Source: Acidovorax kalamii (GTDB taxonomy: Bacteria > Pseudomonadota > Gammaproteobacteria > Burkholderiales > Burkholderiaceae_C). Taken from it: 64,000 nucleotides of DNA. The DNA is taken from contig NZ_NOIG01000010.1 in assembly GCF_002245625.1 (NCBI RefSeq), positions 186,001 to 250,000 on the forward strand. Direction: 5' to 3'. A program made the position numbers and the translations under genes. Positions within the stretch are counted from its first letter, which is position 1; each line of letters starts with the position of its first letter. The notes beneath the pieces were generated by a model. The model was not told the origin of the DNA and ran no database searches. It saw nothing but the letters and a program-made list of their open reading frames with translations. Shown in pieces: positions 51,495 to 61,175 of this stretch.

Positions 51495-52793
51495 ATGGAC
51501 GTCATCATCGCTTTGGGCCTGATCGTGGTGCTGTTTGCAGTGCTCGGCTCGGGCCTGTGGATCGGCCTGTCACTGCTGGCAGTGGCCCTGGTCGGCATGG
51601 AGCTTTTTACCAACCGCCCGGTGGGCGACAGCATGATGCTGACCATCTGGGGGTCTACCTCCAGCTGGACGCTGACGGCTTTGCCCCTGTTTCTGTGGAT
51701 GGGCGAGATCCTGTTCCGCAGCAAGCTGTCGAGCAGCATGTTCAAGGGCCTGGCCCCGTGGCTGGAGCGCCTGCCGGGCCGCCTGCTGCATGTGAACGTG
51801 GTGGGTTGCACCATCTTTGCCGCGATCTCGGGTTCGTCGGCCGCCACCTGCGCCACCATCGGCAAGATCACGCTGCCTGAACTCAAGCAGCGCGGCTACC
51901 CCGAAGAAATTTCGGTGGGCACATTGGCCGGAGCTGGCACGCTGGGTCTGCTGATCCCGCCCTCGATCATCATGATCGTCTATGGCGTGGCGGCCAATGT
52001 GTCGATCTCCAAGCTCTTCCTGGCGGGCGTGATTCCGGGCCTGCTGCTGGCCGCACTGTTCATGGGCTACATCGTCGTGTGGGCGCTGTTCAACAAGGAC
52101 AAGGTGCCTGCGCCCGATGCCCAGCTGAGCTTTGCCCAGAAGCTCTACGCCTCGCGCCATCTGATTCCTGTGGTGTCGCTCATTGTGGTAGTGCTGGGCG
52201 CCATCTACAGCGGCATCGCCACGGCCACCGAGGCCGCAGCGCTGGGTGTGGCCGGGTCGCTGATCCTGGCCAAGATCGAGGGCTCGCTCAACTGGGCCCG
52301 CTTCAAGGAAGGCCTGGTGGCTGCCTGCCGTGTGTACTGCATGATCGGCCTCATCCTGGCGGGCGCAGCCTTCCTCACGCTGGCCATGGGTTTTATCGGC
52401 CTGCCACGGCACCTGGCCGAGTTCATCGGCGCACTGCACCTCTCGCCGTTTGCGTTGATGCTGCTGCTCATCGTGTTCTTCATCCTGCTGGGCTGCTTTC
52501 TGGATGGCATCTCCATGGTGGTGCTGACCATTGCCGTGCTGCTGCCCACCGTGGAGGCTGCGGGCTTTGACCTGGTGTGGTTCGGCATCTTCATCGTGCT
52601 GGTGGTCGAGATGGCGCAGATCACGCCGCCAGTGGGTTTCAACCTGTTCGTGCTGCAGGGCATGACGCGCCGTGAAGTCACCTGGATCGCCCGCACTGCG
52701 CTGCCCTTGTTTGCCCTGATGATCGTCGCGGTCGTCATGACTTACTTCGTGCCCGACGTGGTGCTCTGGCTGCCGCGCCAGATGCAGGGCTGA
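51495..52793 (+). CDS. dctM: TRAP transporter large membrane subunit
   Basis: A 432-residue DctM-family permease. Typical blocks are LFLWMGEILFRSKLSSSMFKGL, CTIFAAISGSSAATCATIGKI, GAGTLGLLIPPSIIMIVYGVAA and AQITPPVGFNLFVLQGM. It follows dctQ by 21 bases. Around 12 TM helices are expected. The cluster has one QM pair but two binding proteins, so the permease may serve both. Confidence 0.95.
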   Translation: MDVIIALGLIVVLFAVLGSGLWIGLSLLAVALVGMELFTNRPVGDSMMLTIWGSTSSWTLTALPLFLWMGEILFRSKLSSSMFKGLAPWLERLPGRLLHVNVVGCTIFAAISGSSAATCATIGKITLPELKQRGYPEEISVGTLAGAGTLGLLIPPSIIMIVYGVAANVSISKLFLAGVIPGLLLAALFMGYIVVWALFNKDKVPAPDAQLSFAQKLYASRHLIPVVSLIVVVLGAIYSGIATATEAAALGVAGSLILAKIEGSLNWARFKEGLVAACRVYCMIGLILAGAAFLTLAMGFIGLPRHLAEFIGALHLSPFALMLLLIVFFILLGCFLDGISMVVLTIAVLLPTVEAAGFDLVWFGIFIVLVVEMAQITPPVGFNLFVLQGMTRREVTWIARTALPLFALMIVAVVMTYFVPDVVLWLPRQMQG

Positions 52794-52831
52794 TCCACCG
52801 CACTGCTGCCCAGCCTGCACAGGAGTCCCCC

Positions 52832-53797
52832 ATGAAAGCCGTTGTGTTGCTGGCCGCGCTTGCTGTGGCCCCGGTGCTGCACGCCCAGACCCAGTGGAAG
52901 CTGGCCACGGGCTACCGCGCAGAGTCCTTCCACACCCGCAATGTGGTGCAGTTTGCGCAAGACGTGGAGCGCGCCTCGGGCGGGGCGCTGCGCATCGAGG
53001 TCCATGCCAACAACGCGCTGTTCAAGCTGGGCGAGATTCCCCAGGCCGTACAGGACGGCAAGGTCCAGGCGGGCGAAACCATCATGACCAGCCTGGTGCA
53101 GGGCATGCCCATTGCAGGGGCCGACACCGTGCCATTTCTGGTGCGCAGCTACGCCGATGCGCGCCGCCTGTGGGATCTGCAGCGCCCGCTGATCGACGGG
53201 CACTTTGCAGCCAAGGGCCTCAAGGCCCTGTATGCGGTTCCCTGGCCGCCCCAGGGGCTGTTCTCCATCGGGCCGGTGCGCTCGTCGGCCGACTTCAAGG
53301 GCACGCGCATGCGCACCTACAACCCGGCCACCGTGCGCATTGCCGAGCTGCTGGGGGCCACCCCGGTGGACGTGCCCATGGTCGAGGTCAACAAGGCGCT
53401 GTCGGCGGGCAAGCTCGACTCCATGATCACCTCGGCACTGACCGGGGTGGAGAACCAGGTCTGGGGCCAGATCAAGCAGTACTACGGCATCAATGCCTGG
53501 CTACCCAAGAACATCGTGTTTGTGAACCAGCAGGCGTTTGATGCACTGCCCCCGGCCGCGCGCCAGGCCGTGACTCAGATGGCAGCAGAGGCCGAAACAC
53601 GTGGCTGGGCCCTGAGCGCCGCCGTGGCCGAGGAGTCGGTAGGCGAGCTGCAGCGCAAGGGCATCAAGGTCGAACGCGCATCCGCCGAGCTGGACACCGA
53701 ACTCAAGCGCCTGGGTGAACGCTTCTCCCGCGAATGGGTGCAGTCGGTGGGCAACGACGCCAACAAGATTTTCATTCCCTACTACTTCCAACGCTAG
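52832..53797 (+). CDS. dctP: TRAP solute-binding protein, second of two
   Basis: A 321-residue DctP-family binding protein paralogous to the one at 49886-50851. It has a short signal peptide (VVLLAALAVAPVLHAQ) and the ligand-binding SADFKGTRMRTYNPATVRIAE region with conserved Arg. AGGAG precedes the ATG by eight bases. It begins 38 bases after dctM and ends 64 bases before the oxoprolinase gene. A separate ligand range for the same permease is likely, for example the second stereoisomer or a related lactam, but this is inference. Confidence 0.92.
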   Translation: MKAVVLLAALAVAPVLHAQTQWKLATGYRAESFHTRNVVQFAQDVERASGGALRIEVHANNALFKLGEIPQAVQDGKVQAGETIMTSLVQGMPIAGADTVPFLVRSYADARRLWDLQRPLIDGHFAAKGLKALYAVPWPPQGLFSIGPVRSSADFKGTRMRTYNPATVRIAELLGATPVDVPMVEVNKALSAGKLDSMITSALTGVENQVWGQIKQYYGINAWLPKNIVFVNQQAFDALPPAARQAVTQMAAEAETRGWALSAAVAEESVGELQRKGIKVERASAELDTELKRLGERFSREWVQSVGNDANKIFIPYYFQR

Positions 53798-53861
53798 TCC
53801 GACTTCCGACGCTAGTCCGTTAGTCCGTCAGTTCATCCGTTAACCAGTGAGTCCAATCACC

Positions 53862-56800
53862 ATGCAAGCACCCTCCACCATGACCACCGCACCGGCCGGC
53901 AACCGCTGGCAGTTCTGGATTGACCGGGGCGGCACCTTTACCGACATCGTGGCCAAGCGGCCCGACGGCTCGCTCACCACACACAAGCTGCTGTCTGAAA
54001 ACCCCGAGCAGTACAAGGATGCCGCCGTGGCGGGCATTCGCCACCTGCTGGGTCTGCAGCCCGGCGAGCCCGTGACCCCGGCGCGGGTGGAGTGCGTGAA
54101 GATGGGCACCACCGTGGCCACCAATGCGCTCCTGGAGCGCAAGGGCGAACCCACGCTGCTGGTCACCACCAAAGGCTTCAAGGACGCGCTGCGCATCGCC
54201 TACCAGAACCGCCCGCGCTTGTTCGACCGCCACATCCAGCTGCCCGAGCTGCTCTACACCGAGGTCATCGAAGCCCGCGAGCGCACGGGCGCCCATGGCA
54301 ACCTGCTGCAGAACCTGGACGAAGCCACCCTGCGCGGCGACCTGTTGGCGGCCTACGGGCGTGGCCTGCGCAGCGTGGCGATTGTGTTTATGCATGGCTA
54401 TCGCTACACGCAGCACGAGCAGGCGGCAAAGCGCATTGCCAAGGAGGTCGGCTTCACGCAGATCAGCACCTCGCACGAAACCAGCCCCATGATGAAGTTC
54501 GTGAGCCGGGGCGACACCACGGTAGTGGATGCGTATCTGTCGCCCATCCTGCGCCGCTACGTGGAGCAGGTGGCCAGCGAGATGCCAGGCGTCAAGCTGT
54601 TCTTCATGCAGTCCTCGGGCGGACTCACCGATGCGGGCACCTTCCAGGGCAAGGACGCGATCTTGTCCGGCCCGGCAGGCGGCATCGTCGGCATGGCGCG
54701 CACGGCGGGCCTGGCTGGGCATGAAAAGGTCATCGGCTTTGACATGGGCGGCACCAGCACCGACGTGAGTCACTACGCAGGTGCGTTCGAGCGTGAGTTC
54801 GAGACCCATGTGGCCGGTGTGCGCATGCGCGCGCCCATGATGAGCATCCACACGGTGGCGGCGGGAGGCGGATCGGTGCTGGCGTATGACGGCTCACGCT
54901 TCCGCGTGGGCCCCGAGAGTGCTGGCGCCAACCCGGGCCCGGTGAGCTACCGCCGGGGCGGCCCGCTGGCCGTGACCGATGCGAACGTGATGGTGGGCAA
55001 GGTGCAGCCGCGCTACTTCCCCAGCGTGTTTGGCCCGGCGGCCAATGAAACGTTGGACGCCGATGCGGTGCGCGCCCGCTTCCAGGAGATCGCCACCCAG
55101 ACCCAGCGCCAGCCCGAAGAAGTGGCCGAAGGCTTCATCCAGATTGCCGTGCAGCAGATGGCCAACGCCATCAAGAAGATCAGCGTGGCGCGCGGCTACG
55201 ACGTGACACGCTACACCTTGCAGTGTTTTGGCGGCGCAGGCGGCCAGCACGCCTGCCTGGTGGCCGACGCTCTGGGCATGTCGCGCGTGTTTGTGCACCC
55301 ACTGGCGGGTGTGCTCAGTGCCTACGGCATGGGCCTGGCCGACCAGACCGTGATCCGCGAACAAGCCGTGGAGATGCCACTGGCGGCTGCCTCGCTCCCC
55401 CTGATTGCCGAGCGGCTGGAGACTTTGGGCACCGCCGCCCAGGCCGAACTGGAGCGCCAGCAGGTCAGCGCCAACCCGGTGCAAGTGCGCCACAACGTGC
55501 ATGTGCGCTACGAAGGCACCGACTCGGCCTTGGTGGTGCCGTTTGGCGACTTGGCCAGCATCCAGGCCGCCTTTGAAAAGGCCTACCGCCAGCGCTTTGC
55601 CTTTCTGATGGCGGGCAAGGGCCTGGTGGTGGAGGCCGTGTCGGTCGAGGCCATGATTGCAGGCGATGCCCCCGCCGAGCCGCACCTGCCCGTGCACCCG
55701 CACCGCAAGCACCCACAGCGTGAAAGCGTGCGCATGTATTCGGGCGGTGAATGGCACACTGCCGCGCTGGTGGTGCGCGAAGACCTGCACCCCGGCGACG
55801 TGATCCCGGGCCCCGCCATCATTGCCGAGAAGAACACCACCACCGTGGTGGAGCCTGGCTGGTCTGCGCGCCTGACCGACCTGGACCACCTGGTGCTGGA
55901 CCGCGTGACCGCCCGCAAGGTGCAGTACGCCGCAGGCACCACGGTGGACCCGGTGCTCCTCGAAGTGTTCAACAACCTGTTCATGAACATCGCCGAGCAG
56001 ATGGGCCTGCAGCTGCAGAACACGGCGTACTCGGTCAACATCAAGGAGCGCCTGGACTTCAGCTGCGCGCTGTTCGATGCCGCAGGCAACCTGATTGCCA
56101 ACGCACCCCACATGCCCGTGCACCTGGGCAGCATGGGCGAGAGCATCAAGACCGTGATCCGCGAGAACGCGGGCAAGATGCATCCGGGCGATGTGTACAT
56201 GCTCAACGACCCGTACCACGGCGGCACCCATCTGCCGGACGTGACGGTGATCACCCCGGTGTATGTGGCCGAGGGCAACGAACCCACGTTTTATGTGGGC
56301 AGCCGGGGCCACCATGCCGACATCGGTGGCACCACGCCGGGCTCCATGCCACCGTTCTCCACACGCATTGACGAGGAGGGCGTGCAGATCAACAACGTGA
56401 AGCTGGTGGACCGGGGCATCTTCCTGGAAGACTCCGTGCGCAACCTGCTGGCAACGGGGGGCGGCACCACGCCATACCCCAGCCGCAACCCCGAGCAGAA
56501 CCTGGCCGACCTGCGTGCGCAGATCGCAGCGAACGAAAAGGGCGTGCAAGAGCTGTCGAAGATGGTGGACCAGTTTGGCCTGGATGTGGTGCAGGCCTAC
56601 ATGTGCCACGTGCAGGACAACGCCGAAGAATCGGTGCGCCGCGTGATCACGCAGCTCAAAGACGGGCAGTTCACCCTGCCGCTGGACAACGGCGCGCAGA
56701 TCAGCGTGTCGGTCAAGGTCAATGTGGCCGAGCGCAGCGCGGTCATCGACTTTGCAGGCACCAGCCCGCAGCAGATGAACAACTTCAACGCCCCGCGTGC

Positions 56801-57524
56801 CGTGTGCATGGCGGCCGTGCTGTATGTGTTCCGCACACTGGTGGACGACGACATTCCGCTCAATGCAGGGTGCCTCAAGCCCCTGCAGGTCATCATCCCG
56901 CAGGGCTCCATGCTCAATCCCAACCCGCCCGCCTCGGTGGTGGCGGGCAACGTGGAGACCTCCTCCTGCATCACCAACGCGCTGTTCGGCGCCCTGGGCG
57001 TGATGGCGGGCAGCCAGCCCACCATGAACAACTTCACCTTTGGCAATGCGCAGTACCAGTACTACGAAACCATTGCCGGTGGCAGTGGTGCTGGCGCGGT
57101 GCTGGATGCTTCGGGCCGGGCGGTGCGCGGCTTTGACGGCACCAGCGTGGTCCAGACCCACATGACCAACTCACGCCTGACCGACCCCGAGGTGCTGGAG
57201 TTCCGCTTCCCGGTGGTGCTCGATAGCTACGAGATCCAGCGCGGCTCGGGCGGCGCCGGCCGCTGGGCGGGCGGGGATGGCGGCGTGCGCCGGGTACGGT
57301 TCCTCGAGGCGATGACGGCCAGCATTCTCTCCAACGGGCGCCTGAACCCCGCTTTCGGCATGGCGGGCGGCCAGCCTGGGCGCGCGGGCGCCAACCGGGT
57401 GCTGCGCGCCAATGGCCAGGTCGAGGAGCTGGGCCACATCGGCGCTGCATTGATGGAGCCAGGCGATGTGTTCGAGATTTCCACGCCCGGCGGTGGCGGA
57501 TTTGGAGAGTGCGTCGCGCACTGA
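53862..57524 (+). CDS. oplA: Fused HyuA-HyuB 5-oxoprolinase (ATP-hydrolysing)
   Basis: This 1220-residue protein is a fusion of the hydantoinase A and B families, as in eukaryotic and bacterial 5-oxoprolinase (about 1200-1290 residues). The HyuA part has WIDRGGTFTDIVA at the start and FDMGGTSTDVSHYAG, the actin-like ATP site. The HyuB part starts near residue 690 (VDPVLLEVFNNLFMNIAEQ) with LNDPYHGGTHLPDVTVITP and YYETIAGGSGAG. It opens 5-oxoproline to glutamate with ATP. ATG 53862 is used, without a clear Shine-Dalgarno; GTG 53847 and ATG 53880 are alternatives. It ends the DUF1445-TRAP cluster. Other substrates such as hydantoins are possible. Confidence 0.92.
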   Translation: MQAPSTMTTAPAGNRWQFWIDRGGTFTDIVAKRPDGSLTTHKLLSENPEQYKDAAVAGIRHLLGLQPGEPVTPARVECVKMGTTVATNALLERKGEPTLLVTTKGFKDALRIAYQNRPRLFDRHIQLPELLYTEVIEARERTGAHGNLLQNLDEATLRGDLLAAYGRGLRSVAIVFMHGYRYTQHEQAAKRIAKEVGFTQISTSHETSPMMKFVSRGDTTVVDAYLSPILRRYVEQVASEMPGVKLFFMQSSGGLTDAGTFQGKDAILSGPAGGIVGMARTAGLAGHEKVIGFDMGGTSTDVSHYAGAFEREFETHVAGVRMRAPMMSIHTVAAGGGSVLAYDGSRFRVGPESAGANPGPVSYRRGGPLAVTDANVMVGKVQPRYFPSVFGPAANETLDADAVRARFQEIATQTQRQPEEVAEGFIQIAVQQMANAIKKISVARGYDVTRYTLQCFGGAGGQHACLVADALGMSRVFVHPLAGVLSAYGMGLADQTVIREQAVEMPLAAASLPLIAERLETLGTAAQAELERQQVSANPVQVRHNVHVRYEGTDSALVVPFGDLASIQAAFEKAYRQRFAFLMAGKGLVVEAVSVEAMIAGDAPAEPHLPVHPHRKHPQRESVRMYSGGEWHTAALVVREDLHPGDVIPGPAIIAEKNTTTVVEPGWSARLTDLDHLVLDRVTARKVQYAAGTTVDPVLLEVFNNLFMNIAEQMGLQLQNTAYSVNIKERLDFSCALFDAAGNLIANAPHMPVHLGSMGESIKTVIRENAGKMHPGDVYMLNDPYHGGTHLPDVTVITPVYVAEGNEPTFYVGSRGHHADIGGTTPGSMPPFSTRIDEEGVQINNVKLVDRGIFLEDSVRNLLATGGGTTPYPSRNPEQNLADLRAQIAANEKGVQELSKMVDQFGLDVVQAYMCHVQDNAEESVRRVITQLKDGQFTLPLDNGAQISVSVKVNVAERSAVIDFAGTSPQQMNNFNAPRAVCMAAVLYVFRTLVDDDIPLNAGCLKPLQVIIPQGSMLNPNPPASVVAGNVETSSCITNALFGALGVMAGSQPTMNNFTFGNAQYQYYETIAGGSGAGAVLDASGRAVRGFDGTSVVQTHMTNSRLTDPEVLEFRFPVVLDSYEIQRGSGGAGRWAGGDGGVRRVRFLEAMTASILSNGRLNPAFGMAGGQPGRAGANRVLRANGQVEELGHIGAALMEPGDVFEISTPGGGGFGECVAH

Positions 57525-57630
57525 CTGCATCAATGAAAGCGGGGCGCTGGCTGCAGCTGCTGCCAGCGCTGCCCTCGGCCTCGCCCCGGTTCCGCTGGGC
57601 GCGGGGCATGGATGAACCAGGAGAACACGC

Positions 57631-59301
57631 ATGAATTACTTGCCCGCTACATCTGGTGTGTCTCAAGGCACCTCCCTGTCTGGAACGCGTGTGGATGCGG
57701 CCCATCCGGCGCCACGGGCCGACGCGGCCCCGGCGCCCGTAGCGGCCCGGCGGCGCAGCCGCAACCTGAGCGTGGGCCAGAAGCTCGCCGCCAGCTTTGG
57801 CATCCTGGGCCTGGCCGTGGCGCTGCTGGGGGCCACTACCTGGTTGACGGGTAAGGGCACCGGCCGCCAGGCTGCACTGCTGACGGCGGAGCAGCTGCCC
57901 ATCGAACGCTCGGTGCGCGACTGGAAAACGCAATCGGTGGCCATTGGCCAGATTGCGCTGCGCGCCACGCTGTCGTCGGATGTGTTCCCGCTGGTGGCCG
58001 AAATGCGCACGCAGCTGGCTGCCGAAGATGCCCAGCGCAAGCGCATCGAGGCGGCATTGGCCCAGGCATCGACCGCCGAAAGCACCAAGCCCCTGTGGGC
58101 CCAGGCTCAGGCGGAGCGGCAGCGCTATGCGGTGCTGCGCGATGCGCTGGTCCAGAACGCGCTCGAAGCCAAAATCATCAGCCAGAAGGAGCTGCAGGAG
58201 CATGCCGCCGCCCTGGCCCAGTACCTCCAGACCATCGACCAGCTGCTCGCTGCGTCCGAGCAGGCGTCTTTGCGGGCGGGCGACAGCATGATGCGCGACG
58301 CCTCGCGCGCGCAGTGGATCAGCGCGATTGCCGTGTTGGTGGTGGTGGGGCTGTCGGCGCTGTTTGGCTGGCTGCTGCGCCGCTCCATCGTGCTGCCGCT
58401 GCGCCAGGCGTCCGACGCCGCTGCCGTGGTGGCGCGGGGCGATCTCACGGTGCGCATGGACACACAGCGTACCGACGAGATCGGCCAGTTGCTCGTGGCG
58501 CTCAACCGCATGGTGGAGTCCTTGCACTACGTGGTGACCGAGGTGCGCGACTCGGGCGAGTCCATCCATGTGGCCAGCTCCGAAGTGGCGGCGGGAAACA
58601 CCGACCTGAGCATGCGCACCGAACACGCCGCCAGCAACCTGCAGCAGACGGCGGCCAGCATTTCCCAGCTGGCGCAAATGGTGGCGGCCAATGCCGACAG
58701 CACGCGCCAGGCCAATGCCCTGGCGCTCAACGCTACCGAGGTGGCCAGCAAGGGCGGCGAAGTGGTCCACCAGGTGGTCAAGACCATGGAAGAGATCAAC
58801 GCCAGCAGCAAGAAGATTGCCGACATCGTGGGCATCATCGACGGCATTGCGTTCCAGACCAACATCCTGGCGCTCAACGCTGCCGTGGAGGCCGCGCGGG
58901 CGGGCGAGCAGGGGCGTGGCTTTGCCGTGGTGGCCAGCGAGGTGCGTGGCCTGGCCGGGCGCAGCGCCAATGCGGCGCGCGAGATCAAGGCGCTCATCTC
59001 TGACAGCGTGGCCAAGGTAAGCGATGGCGCCAAACTGGTGGTGACTGCGGGCTCCACCATGGGGGACATCGTGCACAGCGTGGAGCGCGTGACCACGCTG
59101 ATGTCCGAGATCAACGAGGCCAGCAGCGAGCAGAGCACGCAGATCGGCCAGGTGAGCCAGGCGGTGGACCAGCTCGACCACATGACCCAGCAGAACGCCG
59201 CGCTGGTGGAAGAGGGCGCGGCGGCAGCGCAAAGCCTCAAGGACCAGGCCAACCGGCTGGCCGGGGCCATGGGGCAGTTTCAGCTCGCCCGGGCAGTGTA
59301 A
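57631..59301 (+). CDS. Methyl-accepting chemotaxis protein (556 aa)
   Basis: The receptor has an unusually long N-terminal cytoplasmic part (about 45 residues, Ala/Pro/Arg-rich), TM1 (ASFGILGLAVALLGATTWL), a periplasmic four-helix domain, TM2 (AISAIAVLVVVGLSALFGWLL), HAMP and the signalling hairpin with [25 protein letters not shown] lies before the ATG. It is 106 bases downstream of the oxoprolinase gene on the same strand without a clear terminator, so it might be a receptor for the same nutrient. The TM-proximal methylation pattern matches the Tar-like class. The ligand is unknown. Confidence 0.92.
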   Translation: MNYLPATSGVSQGTSLSGTRVDAAHPAPRADAAPAPVAARRRSRNLSVGQKLAASFGILGLAVALLGATTWLTGKGTGRQAALLTAEQLPIERSVRDWKTQSVAIGQIALRATLSSDVFPLVAEMRTQLAAEDAQRKRIEAALAQASTAESTKPLWAQAQAERQRYAVLRDALVQNALEAKIISQKELQEHAAALAQYLQTIDQLLAASEQASLRAGDSMMRDASRAQWISAIAVLVVVGLSALFGWLLRRSIVLPLRQASDAAAVVARGDLTVRMDTQRTDEIGQLLVALNRMVESLHYVVTEVRDSGESIHVASSEVAAGNTDLSMRTEHAASNLQQTAASISQLAQMVAANADSTRQANALALNATEVASKGGEVVHQVVKTMEEINASSKKIADIVGIIDGIAFQTNILALNAAVEAARAGEQGRGFAVVASEVRGLAGRSANAAREIKALISDSVAKVSDGAKLVVTAGSTMGDIVHSVERVTTLMSEINEASSEQSTQIGQVSQAVDQLDHMTQQNAALVEEGAAAAQSLKDQANRLAGAMGQFQLARAV

Positions 59302-59310
59302 AAATCGATA

Positions 59311-59334
59311 AAAAAGGGGCCCTGCGCGGGCCCC
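59311..59334 (-). terminator. Terminator of the ETF-QO gene
   Basis: GGGGCCC/GGGCCCC forms a 7-bp GC stem with a five-base loop. On the minus strand it is followed by TTTTTTATCG, so it ends the etf-QO transcript. A remnant of the dispersed repeat (TTGCTATCAATTTTGATTAC) follows at 59345-59365. Confidence 0.8.
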
Positions 59335-59361
59335 TCAAGCATTGTTTGCTATCAATTTTGA

Positions 59362-61062
59362 TTACATGCCCGAGTAGTTCGGGCCGCCGCCGCCTTCGGG
59401 GGTGACCCATACGATGTTCTGCGTGGGGTCCTTGATGTCGCAGGTCTTGCAGTGCACGCAGTTCTGCGCGTTGATCTGCAGGCGTTGGGCGTTGCCGCCC
59501 TTGGCTTCGTCGGCCACAAACTCGTACACCCCGGCAGGGCAGTAGCGGGCCTCGGGGCCTGCGTACTTGCTCAGGTTGATGTTGACCGGCACGCTCGCGT
59601 CCTTGAGCGTGAGGTGGGCGGGCTGGTTCTCTTCGTGGTTGGTGTTGCTGATGAATACGCTGGAGAGGCGGTCAAACGTGAGCTTGCCATCGGGCTTGGG
59701 GTAGACGATGGGCTTGCACTCGGCAGCGGGCTTCAGGTAGGCGTGGTCTGGCTTGTCGCGGTGCAGCGTCCAGGGGATGTGGCCGCGCAGCACGAACTGC
59801 TCGAAACCGTTCATCAGTGTGGCCGTGGTCAGGCCGTACTTGAACCAGTTCTTGAAGTTGCGGTCCTTGTTCAGCTCGGTGTAGAGCCAGCTCTTTTCAA
59901 AGGCTTCGGGGTAGGCCGTCAGCTCGTCGTGCTGGCGGCCTGCCACCACGGCGTCATAGGCGGCTTCGGCGGCCAGCATGCCGGTCTTGATGGCGGCGTG
60001 GCTGCCCTTGATGCGGCCCACGTTCAGGTAGCCCGCATTGCAGCCCACCAGGGCGCCGCCCGGGAACACCGTCTTGGGCAGGGCGTTGATGCCGCTGGCG
60101 TTGATGGCGCGCGCGCCATACGACAGGCGCTTGGCCGTGATCTCGCCCTTCTCGTTCTCGAAGTAGTAGCGGACGTTGGGGTGCGTCTTCCAACGCTGGA
60201 ATTCCTCGAACGGGCTCAGGTAAGGGTTGGCATAACCCAGGCCGGTGACGAAGCCCAGGGCCACCTTGTTGCCCTCCAGGTGGTACAGGAAGGCGCCGCC
60301 GTAGGTGTCGTTCTCCATGGGCCAGCCCGCGGTGTGCATCACAAAACCGGGCTGGTGCTTCTTGGGGTCGATTTCCCACAGTTCCTTCACGCCGATGCCA
60401 AAGCTTTGGGGGTCGCGGTGCTTGTCGAGGTGGAACTTGGCGATCAGCTGCTTGCCCAGGTGGCCGCGTGCGCCTTCGGCAAACACGGTGTACTTGCCCA
60501 GCAGCTCCATGCCCAGCTGGAAGTTCTCGGTGGGCTCGCCGTCCTTGCCGATGCCCATATTGCCGGTGGCCACGCCCTTGACAGAGCCGTTGTCGTTGTA
60601 GAGCACTTCGGCAGCGGTGAAACCGGGGAAGATCTCCACGCCCAGGGCTTCGGCCTGTTCGCCCAGCCACTTGGTCAGGTTACCCAGGCTGATGATGTAG
60701 TTGCCATGGTTCTGCGCAAACGGCGGCAGGAACATGTTGGGCACGCGAAAGCCCGATTTTTCAGACAGGAAGATGTAGGCGTCGTCGGTGACGGGCTGGT
60801 TCAGCGGAGCGCCGCGCTTCTTCCAGTCGGGGATCAGCTCGGTCAGAGCCTTGGGGTCCATGATGGCGCCCGACAGAATGTGCGCGCCGGGCTCGGAGCC
60901 TTTTTCGAGCACCACGACCGAGACATCCTGGCCTTTTTCGGCCGCCAATTGCTTCAGGCGGATGGCTGTGGCCAAGCCGCCAGGGCCGCCGCCAACGACC
61001 ACCACGTCGTATTCCATGGATTCGCGGGGGCCATATTGGGCGAGGATTTCTTCGTTTGTCAT
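59362..61062 (-). CDS. Electron transfer flavoprotein-ubiquinone oxidoreductase
   Basis: This 566-residue membrane-associated enzyme passes electrons from reduced ETF (fatty-acid, amino-acid and choline dehydrogenases) to ubiquinone. It has the FAD dinucleotide motif GGGPGG (24-29) and the four cysteines of a [4Fe-4S] cluster: C508, C535, C538 and C541 (NCVHCKTC). The start MTNEEILAQY at 61062 is preferred; the reading to 61161 is upstream sequence. It is divergent from an SDR-thioesterase pair across 139 bases with a palindromic operator-like site. Confidence 0.95.
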   Translation of the reverse strand: MTNEEILAQYGPRESMEYDVVVVGGGPGGLATAIRLKQLAAEKGQDVSVVVLEKGSEPGAHILSGAIMDPKALTELIPDWKKRGAPLNQPVTDDAYIFLSEKSGFRVPNMFLPPFAQNHGNYIISLGNLTKWLGEQAEALGVEIFPGFTAAEVLYNDNGSVKGVATGNMGIGKDGEPTENFQLGMELLGKYTVFAEGARGHLGKQLIAKFHLDKHRDPQSFGIGVKELWEIDPKKHQPGFVMHTAGWPMENDTYGGAFLYHLEGNKVALGFVTGLGYANPYLSPFEEFQRWKTHPNVRYYFENEKGEITAKRLSYGARAINASGINALPKTVFPGGALVGCNAGYLNVGRIKGSHAAIKTGMLAAEAAYDAVVAGRQHDELTAYPEAFEKSWLYTELNKDRNFKNWFKYGLTTATLMNGFEQFVLRGHIPWTLHRDKPDHAYLKPAAECKPIVYPKPDGKLTFDRLSSVFISNTNHEENQPAHLTLKDASVPVNINLSKYAGPEARYCPAGVYEFVADEAKGGNAQRLQINAQNCVHCKTCDIKDPTQNIVWVTPEGGGGPNYSGM

Positions 61063-61163
61063 GGGCTTCTCGTCGGGCGTTTGATAATGGACTATTGTCG
61101 GCAGAGCATGGGCCGGACCCTGTCTGTCTGGCGACTGATTGTATTCACGGAATATGGACAATC

Positions 61164-61175
61164 GAACGACCGTTC
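61164..61175. promoter_or_regulatory. Palindromic operator-like site between ETF-QO and SDR
   Basis: GAACG-AC-CGTTC is a palindrome in the divergent promoter region, 26 bases before the SDR start and about 100 bases before that of ETF-QO. Sites of this sort (CGAACG..CGTTCG) are typical of TetR-family regulators of fatty-acid breakdown. No such regulator gene is in the window. Confidence 0.5.

Noticed and set aside
54894-57161. A 755-residue open frame antisense to the oxoprolinase gene
   Set aside because: It is rich in His/Val/Ala/Gly without domains and lies wholly within a well-supported gene.
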